Below, one piece after another: positions 9,702 through 25,059 of a stretch of 25,059 nucleotides of DNA (position 1 is the first letter of the stretch; every line of letters begins with the position of its first letter). Under the pieces are notes generated by a model, which was given only the letters and a program-made list of their open reading frames with translations, was not told where the DNA came from and did not search any database. The translations under genes and the position numbers were made by a program. Source of the DNA: Chromera velia (taxonomy: Eukaryota; Sar; Chromeraceae); NCBI GenBank assembly GCA_018398765.1, contig JAHBMJ010001595.1, positions 3,654 to 28,712 of the forward strand. The letters run 5' to 3'.

Positions 9702-12095
9702 ATGAATACGTTTTTGAAGGAAGTTTTAGAGCGATTGCAGAGGGGCATTTCAAAGGTAGAGGGGAGATCGGCAGTGCAGCCTTCGAATGCATCCGCAGAC
9801 CTCTCTGATGTTGATTGGAATGATCTTTGTGGGGCAGCGCTGTCGATGACAAAGGATTGGATTGCCCACCGGCAATCAGCAGCAGAAGAAGTACGTCTTG
9901 CCTCTCAGACTGCGTGGGGACGGGCAGGTGCGGTCTTTGCGACCATGAGGACAGATGGCCCTCTTGCCGCGTCCCAGTCCTTTGCAGAGATGGAAGCGGC
10001 AGAGGCCGCAGAAGCAGAAACTATGCGGCGCATGAGACTGTTACAAGACGGATGTGAGGGGGGCGGGACGGGGAAGGAAGTAGTTTCGGCTGTGTTAGAG
10101 AAGTCTCGTGAGGTGTTGCGCCGTCTCTGTGGTGCGTCCACGCTTCTCGAAGAGCTAGAGGATTTGCTTGCAGAGGCAGAGAGGGAGGGGGTGAAAATAG
10201 ATGAGGGTGTGTCTCTAGTAGATGGGGTGCTAGAGAAGGAGCGTGGGGAACTTGAAGCCCTGATCCAGAGTCAAAAGAAAGAGAGTAGAGAGATAAGGAA
10301 GAAAGAAAGGAGACTTGAGGATGAGCGTGACGAAAGTCCGTCAGAGAGACGGCAAAAGAAAATTGCAGAGCTTGAGGCAGAGTTGAATCAGCTGCGAGAT
10401 GAGCTGAAGATCCAGAATCTCCCCGCTGCCATTGCCCGAAAGCGCGCTAGCCTCCTTTCCCTAGCGTCTTTCCACTTCCCGGAACTCCTGCTGGAGGGAA
10501 GCGAATTCCTCCAGAGTGTCCGCCTGGACGTACAGGAGGTGGCTCAATGCAGCCCCCTCCTGCAGGCAGGGGTGCTGATGCAGGGCCGTTCGTCCCGCCG
10601 CGACTTTTTTGACAAGAAGGACATTTCTGGGCAGTCGGGGACGCAGCACGGCGCGAGGGTTTCCGAATGCACAGACAGAGAGGGGGTGCGGTGGATATTG
10701 AAAAGGTATGAAATTGGGGGAGCAGAAGCATCTCGATCCTTTTACAGGCAAGTTGCCATGCTGCATGAGCTGCGGCACCCTCACCTTGTTCACATCGTTG
10801 CAGTGTGGCAGGAGGGGGAGTATGGGTTTGTTCAGATGCCGTTGTATGCGGGAGGGGATCTTCGGTCTTGGATGGATGCACGGCCTGCAGAGGGGGGGAG
10901 GGACTCTCGCGAGAGTTTACAACTGGCAGAAGATGTTCTCTCTGCGCTGGCCTTCCTTCACGAGAAGGGAAAGGTGCATTGTGATGTTAAGCCGGAGAAT
11001 ATCTTCGTGACAGAGAGGGGTCGGGCGGTGTTGGGGGATTTTGACGGCGTGAAGGAGAGGAATCACCAGCAGAGCACAATTTTGCACGTCACCACCCAAT
11101 ACCTCGCACCAGAGATCAGAGGGAGGGTGCACATGACGAGTGCGGCAGATGTCTTCTCTGCCGGTCTGGTTCTGTCTGAATTGTTGGGAGGGGGAGTTCT
11201 TGAGGGAGAACCGCAGAGGACCGCAGCTTTTCAAGAACTATCCGAGAGCATGCGGTCACCCGACCCCTCAGGCCGCCCCACAGCAGCCGCAGCCCTCCAG
11301 AGCCCCCTGTTCTCCCGCGAGAAGAACGAAAATGCGCAGTGCATTGTCTGTTTTGATGTGTTTCTGTGTGACAGAGGTTTGAAGTGCTCCGAGCGTGCGT
11401 CCCACTTCCTCTGTGCTGAGTGCCTCAACCGCCATGTGGAGGCAAACGCTGTGATCGACCCAGAGAACAGCGAGGTGCGGGCCAGATTCAAGGCCGCAAA
11501 CTGCGAGGTCGCATGTGTGCAACAAGGCTGCCCCTCTGCGCCCTTCCCGCATGCACGCCTTGCGCAGCTCCTCCAACCAGAGGTGCACAAGTCTCTCGAG
11601 AAGACTCGGGGGGAAGTGGCAGAAGAGAGAGTGCGGACAGAGATGGAAAAGGAGTACAGAGAAAAGCTTCAGAGGGCACTAAGGGAGGACGGGGCACAGA
11701 GAAAAGTCCGGGAGATAGGGGAAGACATTCTGAATCTCAAGTGCCCCCGTTGTAGTCAAGTGTTTTTGGATTATGAAGGTTGTGCTGCACTGAAGTGTTC
11801 AAGGTGCCATTGCGCCTTCTGTGCGTACTGTCTGAGAGACTGCGGGCGTGACGCCCACGGCCACGTGCCTGACTGCACTGTTGCAATTGAAATCGGTAAC
11901 CGGGTGGACTTTCGATTCGGGATGTTCCCAGACCCTCCGGACAGCACACACAGGTCGCAGTGGAATCTGTTTCTGAAGGAGCGGCAGAAAGACAGAGTGA
12001 GAGAGGCAGTGAGCGGGTTGGGTGACGAAGATCGGAGTGAAGTCATGCGCCAGCTTCAGCCACTGTTGAAAGAGAGGGGGATCCAGCTCGAATAA
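9702..12095 (+). CDS. Coiled-coil protein kinase with C-terminal RING/IBR (RBR-like) domain
   Basis: A single 797-codon ORF. Residues about 1-250 are helical and very charged, with a coiled coil near 160-250. The kinase domain runs about 310-540: WILK Lys334, HCDVKPEN (426-433, catalytic Asp428), DFDG (446-449, DFD in place of DFG), APE (469-471), a DVFSAG helix and the late conserved Arg in SGRPT. From 547 there is a RING-like cluster (CIVC), further Cys pairs, a helical linker and an RBR RING2/IBR-like cluster from CPRC (681-684) with GC at 693-694 and CxxC pairs to about 720. In RBR E3 ligases a Cys in this position of RING2 accepts ubiquitin. A combined kinase and ubiquitin-ligase role is inferred. 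The start may not be M9702, because the frame is open upstream to the TAG at 9648. An AATAAA overlaps the stop codon (12091-12096). Confidence 0.88.
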   Translation: MNTFLKEVLERLQRGISKVEGRSAVQPSNASADLSDVDWNDLCGAALSMTKDWIAHRQSAAEEVRLASQTAWGRAGAVFATMRTDGPLAASQSFAEMEAAEAAEAETMRRMRLLQDGCEGGGTGKEVVSAVLEKSREVLRRLCGASTLLEELEDLLAEAEREGVKIDEGVSLVDGVLEKERGELEALIQSQKKESREIRKKERRLEDERDESPSERRQKKIAELEAELNQLRDELKIQNLPAAIARKRASLLSLASFHFPELLLEGSEFLQSVRLDVQEVAQCSPLLQAGVLMQGRSSRRDFFDKKDISGQSGTQHGARVSECTDREGVRWILKRYEIGGAEASRSFYRQVAMLHELRHPHLVHIVAVWQEGEYGFVQMPLYAGGDLRSWMDARPAEGGRDSRESLQLAEDVLSALAFLHEKGKVHCDVKPENIFVTERGRAVLGDFDGVKERNHQQSTILHVTTQYLAPEIRGRVHMTSAADVFSAGLVLSELLGGGVLEGEPQRTAAFQELSESMRSPDPSGRPTAAAALQSPLFSREKNENAQCIVCFDVFLCDRGLKCSERASHFLCAECLNRHVEANAVIDPENSEVRARFKAANCEVACVQQGCPSAPFPHARLAQLLQPEVHKSLEKTRGEVAEERVRTEMEKEYREKLQRALREDGAQRKVREIGEDILNLKCPRCSQVFLDYEGCAALKCSRCHCAFCAYCLRDCGRDAHGHVPDCTVAIEIGNRVDFRFGMFPDPPDSTHRSQWNLFLKERQKDRVREAVSGLGDEDRSEVMRQLQPLLKERGIQLE

Positions 12096-12376
12096 ACATA
12101 TAAGCTAGTATATAAGTAAATTATGGGGTACGACTTGAAACAGGCTTGCGACTGCGGAAGAAGGTTCAAATCATCTAACGTTTAAGTACCCTGCAAGTTC
12201 GAGTAATTTAGATGAGCAACTTAAAATAAATTAAAATAATTTAGCTTAGCAATTTAAAATAATTTAAAGTAATTTAGAATAGTAAACTAAAGTAATTTAG
12301 AAGTTTGAATTACTAATTTTGGTTAAACTTTGGATGTCGTTTTGTCGTGAACCATAAAGACTTACAAGTTCACTTC

Positions 12377-12735
12377 CTGCGTAATCCTGTCCGTTTTGCT
12401 TATCTAACATTATCTAACATGGTCAAAGCGTTGAATTAAAGATAAAAGCGTCTCAGAAATGGAAACTTATTTTACTAAGACACGCGTTTCTTAGAAACAA
12501 TAAGAACTATAGAATCTGATTGAGCTCTATAACACACTCGAACTAATATGAACATGAGGCTGCGAGTGGACCCTACCTCTAACATGATGATAAACTAGAT
12601 TATGAACTGCGAAAACTCCTTAAATTGTGACCGAGAAACAAGGCGAAATGTATCGCGGAAGGAGAAGAGATACCACATGACATCACGCTTGGACGGCACC
12701 GGCCGTTAATTCGTGCATAAAGCGCGCTTAATTGT
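12377..12735 (+). repeat. Dispersed repeat, copy 2
   Basis: This is the second copy of the segment at 3005-3335, in the same orientation. It carries an internal duplication (TATCTAACAT twice in a row at 12401-12420). Read on the minus strand, the counterpart of the MAP kinase start region is broken by a stop, so this copy is not coding. Like copy 1 it lies upstream of a gene, about 0.8-1.1 kb before the ATG at 13502. Confidence 0.8.
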
Positions 12736-12813
12736 GATCGCAGTTAATTTTGCATCATGATCGAGGGCTTTGTTATGCATACCGCATCCCCACATATGAT
12801 GGGCGGATCTAGC

Positions 12814-13272
12814 CTAGTTTGTCCAAAGGTTCCGCTTTTTCCTGCTGGTCTCGATTCTAGGAGCAAGCATGTAGTTGATTTTTCGTGCAGAAATTTTAAG
12901 TGCGCGCGCCGCCACACTGACTACCACTGACAAAACATGACAAAACAATATTACCACGTATATTTTGCGCGCGCGTTTGCGCGCGAAATCACCTGCATGT
13001 ACGTAATACGTACGTATATTAATAAGTGGCCGGATTGACGTAATTCGATCAGCGTTCATTTGCTCGCTGTTGTTCAATATGCATTCTTCACACATCGGTG
13101 TCCAACTCTTGAAGTTACTCTTCTTCCTGTTCAGCGCACATATTAATGCATCGGCCAGCTTCTCTTCTTTTGTCGCTTGAGTTCCGTTCTGGACAAGCGC
13201 GCTCTTTCTGTCTAGTCTTTCTGTACTCAGTCTGCTGACAAGACGTGAAGTTTTCAACTGATCAGCCCGCAC
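12814..13272 (-). CDS. Unrecognised 152-codon ORF in AT-rich spacer
   Basis: A minus-strand ORF of 152 codons in the AT-rich spacer. The product would be basic (many Lys and Arg) with one short hydrophobic stretch near residue 105 (VVILFCHVLSVVVSVAA). I recognise no family. It overlaps the GCGCGC and TACGTA palindromes. It could be a remnant of a mobile element, or an accidental ORF. Confidence 0.2.
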   Translation of the reverse strand: MRADQLKTSRLVSRLSTERLDRKSALVQNGTQATKEEKLADALICALNRKKSNFKSWTPMCEECILNNSEQMNADRITSIRPLINIRTYYVHAGDFARKRARKIYVVILFCHVLSVVVSVAARALKISARKINYMLAPRIETSRKKRNLWTN

Positions 13273-13501
13273 AAACCATCATGCCTCCCGTCAGTCAACT
13301 CCCCCATGTGTTTCTTTCACATATATATACTGTTCAGCTCTTTCATGGTGTGTAATCGAGATGATTCCCGTCAATGCCAGGGAGATATATAGCATTGCAA
13401 AAAAATGTGCCAGGGGGACGTGTCGTTGACAGAGCAAGAGAAAAAGACAGAGAGCCAGAGGGAGGGACTCGGTGTGCATGAAATCTTCGTGTGTACTTGA
13501 A

Positions 13502-16348
<2,847 letters not shown>

Positions 16349-17283
16349 GAGCACACCCTCGAAGTTCTGTCTGCGAGACGAAGTTTTGAATTCCCTCCAC
16401 CTGCCAACCCAAACCAAAAGAGCAGCAGCAGTAGCAGTGCGAATTCAATCGCAAACGAACCAAGCGCACCTATCGGGGCCCGCTCCCGTATTCTGTCAGC
16501 AACAAAGACCAGTGCGTCTATGAATGTGACATTGATGGACAAAAAGGGGAAGATTTTCGCGTTGCTGCAGAACGTGACGGTGCGACAGATGGACCTCACC
16601 CCTCCAGTGGACAGTTTCCCAGAGCTCCGTTGGGAAGTCAACTGGCTTCCCCGTTTCGCAGCGCCAGAGGGGGCACAGGGCGTGCCTCTGGTTCCCTCAG
16701 ACGGTGCAAAGCCTCTTCTCTTCGTGTCCTCTCCAACAGAGGCAGTTGTTGCAGCAATGAAGGTCTGTCGCTCGGTTGGGAGGGACCTGGAAGGTTTTGA
16801 AGAATGTGCTGCGGTTTTAGATTCTCTTCCTGCGTGCTTTGTCTTCCCTTGTCGTGTTCTGTTCACACGATGACTGTCCTTTCCGTCTCCCATCTCCTCC
16901 TGTCTTTCTCCCTACGGAATAAGTCATTTGATTTTTTCTTTCCTGATTCCTTTCTGCCTTGTGTCTGCAGGCTGCCTTGCGGGGCGATCACGAATTCCAC
17001 TTGCTTGGAGCCCTCCCTGGGGGACTCGAGTTGGAGTCCCTGATTGGAGACGGCAAGTTTGGGGCTGTGGTCTCTCTGGCTGGTATTGCACCTCCTCAGT
17101 TGGGAGGAGGGGCAGAGGAGGAGGAGGTGATCGGTGCAGTCGGGGAGCTGCTGGCCAGCTCGAGGGCCATGAACAATATTCCTGTGGCAGCCCCAGCCAC
17201 CACTCCTGCGAAGTTTGCCCCTGTGTTGGTCCTGACGAAGGGCCACTGGGCAGTTCTGCTGTTCGACAAGCAGCAGGAATCCG
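16349..17283 (+). CDS. PH-like segment, probable middle of the SUMO protease gene
   Basis: Two exon pieces, 16349-16762 and 16971-17283, are joined by a GTCTGT...CTGCAG intron in phase 0. After a Ser-rich linker, the stretch from the ATG at 16520 reads VTLMDKKGKIFALL, LRWEVNWLP, LLFVSSPTEAVVAAMKAAL. This alternation of strands with a final helix resembles a PH-like fold. I recall that plant ULP2-type SUMO proteases carry a PH-like domain, so this would fit the downstream protease. The second piece ends near FDKQQES, after which the good frame shifts by -1. A separate gene starting at M16520 is possible. Low-complexity AGC codons give a Ser run at about 16421-16438. Confidence 0.55.
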
Positions 17284-17431
17284 GTCTGTTCACCCCAAGA
17301 CGTTCACAGAACAAGATGCCCCTGTGGCCTTCAAGGCAGAAGGCAGGTATCCTATTCACCGTGGGGGGTTCAAGAGAGAGAAGAACTTGCATGAGCGGGC
17401 GATCTGCCAGGGTACGCCCTCAAACGAGCGC
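17284..17431 (+). other. Frame switch of unknown cause
   Basis: Up to about 17283 the frame with FDKQQES is clearly the coding one. From about 17290 the frame shifted by -1 (HPKTFTEQD, VAFKAEG) is the one continuous with the protease. A short intron (for example 17284-17339, 56 nt, GTCTGT to GGCAG) would fix the frame but is far shorter than its neighbours. An assembly indel is equally possible. Confidence 0.6.
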
Positions 17432-21914
<4,483 letters not shown>

Positions 21915-22194
21915 CAGGAGGGAGAGGGGAAGTTCAACGGGAGACAGAGAAGAAGAGAGAGAGGGGCATGGAGAAGAAGAGGCGCAGCGGTGAGTGGGCG
22001 CTCTTCATCCCTCACTCTCGCATGCAAACATCTGTCTGCAAACATCTCCTCCCGTCCCTTTTCTCCCAAACCAAAAGAATCTGTGAGCTTCTGTTGCATT
22101 TTGTGGTTTCCACGTGCACTTGCAACAGCACCCACATTTCTCTGCGGCATGCAAGAGGGGGGAGCCCGGTCGTCGAGAAGTAACCCCCACAGAA

Positions 22195-22290
22195 TTTAAG
22201 GGATGCCCGGCCTGGGTGTTCCCCACATCTCACCCCCTCCCGTGCACACTTCCCAAATGTACTTCCAACGCTCCTCCACAGATATTGGGG
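22195..22290 (-). repeat. Diverged repeat, partner near 23235-23335
   Basis: On the plus strand both places share GCCCGG..TGG.TGTTC..CACATCT..CCCC with scattered further matches. On the minus strand both translate to a related pattern: RC-EHP-RA-L spaced alike (RCGEHPGRASL here, RCAEHPNRAFL there). This suggests an old, once-coding repeat. I recognise no family. Confidence 0.45.
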
Positions 22291-22422
22291 GGGGGGATTG
22301 CATGGGTAGCCCCCCTCACGAAGGCACACGCGCGACAAATCAGGATGCATGGGCCCCCTTCCCCCATATGACCCGCATGGAGTGTCACTAGCTGGACCTA
22401 CGAGGGGAGGTCTGATCCCCTT

Positions 22423-22592
22423 CCCAGGGGCTGCATGGTTGTTGCTCCGGCTGAGGGTCCAGTGGGGGACACCGGGACGCCTCCGAGTCGCCCTGCAGCT
22501 GGGGAGGGCACACCACAACCTCACCTACCGGCCCCCATCACCCATGCATGCATGGACTGCCCGGGGCGAAGAGGTTAATTCATTCCCTTTCT
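22423..22592 (+). repeat. 170-bp direct repeat, copy 1
   Basis: This matches 23898-24067 at a constant offset of 1,475 bp with only a few substitutions. It starts CCCAGGGGCTGCATGG and ends GGTTAATTCATTCCCTTTCT. Confidence 0.93.
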
Positions 22593-23897
22593 ACTTGAGC
22601 AGGACTTCCAAACGGGAGGGAGGAAAGGGAACACTCAGTCTGGGCCCTCAATTGCCTCTCATTCTAGATTCAGAGGGGAGAGTAACCGTTCCACAGGAGG
22701 GTTCTGACTAGCACTGGGAGAAGAGGGAGGGAGGGAGGACGAGAGAAAGAATAGAGGCAGGGATTCAGGTAACAGGGGGAGGGAAAGAGACGGAAAAAAG
22801 AGAGGAAGAGACTGTCAATGCAGAAGGGACAGACGCCGCGTATACAGCAGTTGAGGGTCCAAGAGCCAGGTTCACCAAGCAGGAGACGACTCAGTCTCAC
22901 GATCAACGGAGACAGTTTGAGGACCGCCAACCATGCATTGGCAGGTCCCGGAGATGAAGAAGGCCCCACGACCCCCCCATTGGGTCTCTGTACGGTCACA
23001 CACGAGCCAGCTAGGGCCTGCAGGTGCACATTTAAGGGCCATCCTTCGATCGCAGGATCGAGGCACAGATCCACAACAGCGCGCAGGCTGAGCCTTCCGG
23101 TGTGTCCCGAGGTCACCGGGTTTCACTTGTTGACAATTCTTTGTTCCCGTCTCACCACACTGCTCCAGAATACCCCTCAGGCACCATCAGCGGAGGTCAG
23201 GCACACCACCCGTACCCCTCTATACCAAGCAGGAAGGCCCGGTTTGGATGTTCGGCACATCTTTGCCCCCCCACCTGCCCCCATTTCACGGGTATACTCT
23301 CAACAACCCATCGATCCTCCATAGATCCTAGCTCCCGAGATGGAAACCATCCGAGCAGGAGTGGTGTGAGGAGCGGGGGGGAGGCTTTTGAGGGCGGGAC
23401 GGTGCGAGTGGAGAGCAGGCCAGGCATTGTACGTCCTCTTTGAGATCATCGACCATCAGAAAGGACGAGAGACTCAAGTCGGTCCATAAATATGATCTAC
23501 TCAGCGCTTTGAAGCAGACAAAACAGCTCTTTCCTTTTTCGGTACGGCGATAAAAGCCAACGACATTCCCCATCTATTCAGAAAGAAGAGCGACGTGTTC
23601 AATTTGTTCACTCTGTGGGAAAGCTTGAGTCTATCTGGGCGGTGGATGGACCCATCACTTGTTTTGTTGCGAATCAGAATACATAAATATACACTTCCCT
23701 TCGTTTATTGAGAAATCGAAGGTCGCCCTTGAGCTTCAAATGAATGAGAGAATGGAAGAGTGAGTGAGTGAATGAACGAATGGTTCAGAACGAACAAATG
23801 AATGTACTTGCCTCTCTCCGACACATTTTGAACTTTCCTTTTCATTCACGCGTTCTCTTTTCAATTCATTTTTGCAGGCTTGATCCCTCGGAGTCCT

Positions 23898-24067
23898 CCC
23901 AGGGGCTGCATGGTTGTTGCTCCGGCTGAGGGTCCAGCGGGGGACACCGGGACGCCTCTGAGTCGCCCTGCAGCTGGGAAGGGCACACCACAACCTCATC
24001 TACCGGCCCCCATCACCCATCCATGCATGGACTGCCCGCGGCGAAGAGGTTAATTCATTCCCTTTCT
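23898..24067 (+). repeat. 170-bp direct repeat, copy 2
   Basis: The second copy of 22423-22592, in the same orientation. The sequences outside differ on the right; on the left a short GATCCC stretch is shared with a different gap. It may be a piece of a mobile element. Confidence 0.93.
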
Positions 24068-24403
24068 GTGCACTCCGCAGGCATTAACCCCCCGGTGGAC
24101 GTTAAGAGCTAGGGGATGTCAAAGTGTGCAAGGCGTCTCGATCCGGTTCTGATGGAGATGAAGAGAGGGGCCGGCGTGGGGGTGTAGAGGTGAGCAGCAG
24201 AGGGGAGGACGAAGGGGAAGGGGAGAATCCAAGTCGGAGTGCTCGTCTCACAGGAAATGTGGAGGGGAGCTTCCGGTTGTTCCACGATTTTAGCTGGCTG
24301 CATGTGGGTTTCGGGTGCGGGGTTCAGTTTCCTCCGCCTATGGCGATAAGGAAACTGAGCCGGGGGGGGGGGGCATGCGGTCAGCTAGGCTTCTTCCACG
24401 CAG

Positions 24404-24481
24404 CTCCGTAAGCGTGCCTCACTAGTGCAGCAACAAGCCAAGGAACTTGCCAGCACTCTGGGGACAATCCTCGCCCGAAAA
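24404..24481 (+). CDS. Possible isolated exon, low confidence
   Basis: After a CACGCAG acceptor the plus frame reads LRKRASLVQQQAKELASTLG and then TILARK, an amphipathic helix-like run, up to a possible GTTCGT donor at 24482. No partner exon was found, so this may be chance. Confidence 0.2.
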
Positions 24482-25059
24482 GTTCGTTTAACACGATTAG
24501 TTGTTATTAATCTATGCAGTTATTGATATATACATTATACATACAATCGATCGACCGTGCTCTACCCCGGGCAGTGTGGAATGAGTGCTTGGCTGGCTCA
24601 TGTGAACCCTTCGTTAAGACAGTAAAATGGCTGGCCGTTCCATTAGATTGCTCCCTTTTGTGGCCTCCATTGCCAAGCACGGTGGGGGACAAGTTTAAAA
24701 GGAAGGGCAAGGGCAGAAGGAAAAGGGCGGCAAAAAAGATCGTAGAGGGTGCCTGGCTGTCCGACTGGTTGAAAGAAGAAACTAGAAACGTTAGAGACAG
24801 AGACGGAATTTTTCCCCACCTTGCGAATCTCTCCCCTTTCCAATCAGAGAATCCGTCCAGACAGCGTTTGGCCATGCACCTTCTGAGTGAAAGGAAATGG
24901 CGTCCGAGAAGTGAAATGATAGAGTGCAGTGTTGAACCTCTGCCAAAGAGTCTGTTGCAGTCCTCCGCAGGCTTCCGTACGCTTTTCAGGGCTCTCACAG
25001 GGGGGGATATAGATAGAACCCAACCGGAACGGCTGTGCGATAAATGTTTGTCCCCCTCG

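Larger units (their letters stand above)
12096..13501. other. AT-richer intergenic spacer with dispersed repeat
   Basis: The segment 12100-12330 is strongly AT-rich and built from short words such as AATTTAAAATAATTTA. Copy 2 of the dispersed repeat follows, then a stretch with GCGCGC and TACGTA palindromes (about 12963-13015). The composition differs from the flanking genes, which suggests inserted DNA. The final 200 bp before 13502 should hold the promoter of the next gene. No RNA gene was recognised. Confidence 0.6.
21915..25059. other. Gene-poor right part of the window
   Basis: No recognisable gene follows the SUMO protease. The stretch holds a purine-rich segment (21915-21990), a direct repeat pair, diverged minus-strand repeat copies, a GAAT-like tract (about 23739-23805) and G runs of 10 or more (22286 and 24362). 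The longest ORFs are unrecognised (minus 22012-22524, plus 22818-23324, minus 22670-23116 and minus 24507-24998) and several overlap each other, so most must be accidental. Confidence 0.6.

Noticed and set aside
12150-12200. GGTTCAAATC-like box suggesting a tRNA
   Set aside because: No matching acceptor stem, D arm or anticodon arm around it.
22818-23324. 168-codon plus-strand ORF
   Set aside because: Overlaps equally long minus-strand ORFs, no motif; likely chance in GC-rich DNA.
24507-24998. 163-codon minus-strand ORF
   Set aside because: No recognisable domain, biased toward Leu/Ser/Phe from pyrimidine-rich DNA, and no splice or promoter support.

Overview
This is a nuclear window from an intron-rich eukaryote, most likely an alveolate close to apicomplexans; a chromerid alga such as Chromera velia is my best guess. 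The strongest clue is a minus-strand MAP kinase that closely resembles apicomplexan Pfmap-2-type kinases as I recall them. Mixed base composition, introns of about 120-600 bp (one of 2.2 kb), long CTGT tetranucleotide arrays and ankyrin-rich proteins also fit. The species cannot be proved from this sequence alone.

Layout. Positions 677-3038 (minus) hold the 5' six exons of the MAP kinase, whose C-lobe lies beyond the left edge. Its start and the start of the next gene (plus strand, 3830) face away from each other across about 0.8 kb, which also carries one copy of a dispersed repeat. From 3830 to 9650 (plus) runs an ankyrin gene of 15 exons, in which each of 12 central exons encodes one ankyrin repeat with phase-0 introns. 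It ends at a TAG, and the same reading frame is open on the far side through a 797-codon single-exon ORF (9702-12095) with a coiled coil, a protein kinase domain and a C-terminal RING/IBR (RBR-like) zinc region. An AT-richer spacer (12096-13501) holds the second copy of the dispersed repeat.

From 13502 to 21914 (plus) lies either one large gene or two or three abutting ones. It starts with an N-terminal MGACES acylation motif and a coiled coil, then has an in-frame TGA at 16346. Next come a PH-like segment, an unresolved frame switch near 17284-17340, and a complete Ulp1/SENP (C48) deSUMOylating protease with a SUMO-interacting motif. Its introns are loaded with CTGT/ACAG satellites, a 326-bp near-identical duplication next to an assembly N, and CT/CA blocks. 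From 21915 to 25059 I see no convincing gene, only repeats and weak ORFs.

Taken together, the genes suggest signalling by phosphorylation, ubiquitin and SUMO; that they act in one pathway is not shown. The observations most worth checking are the two stop codons (TAG 9648, TGA 16346), each interrupting a continuous frame and each followed by the same six bases GAGCAC; the ankyrin-kinase-RBR architecture; the triplicated exon end with splice donor in the MAP kinase; and the acylated SUMO protease model. All exon models were made by eye from splice signals, frame continuity and family motifs.
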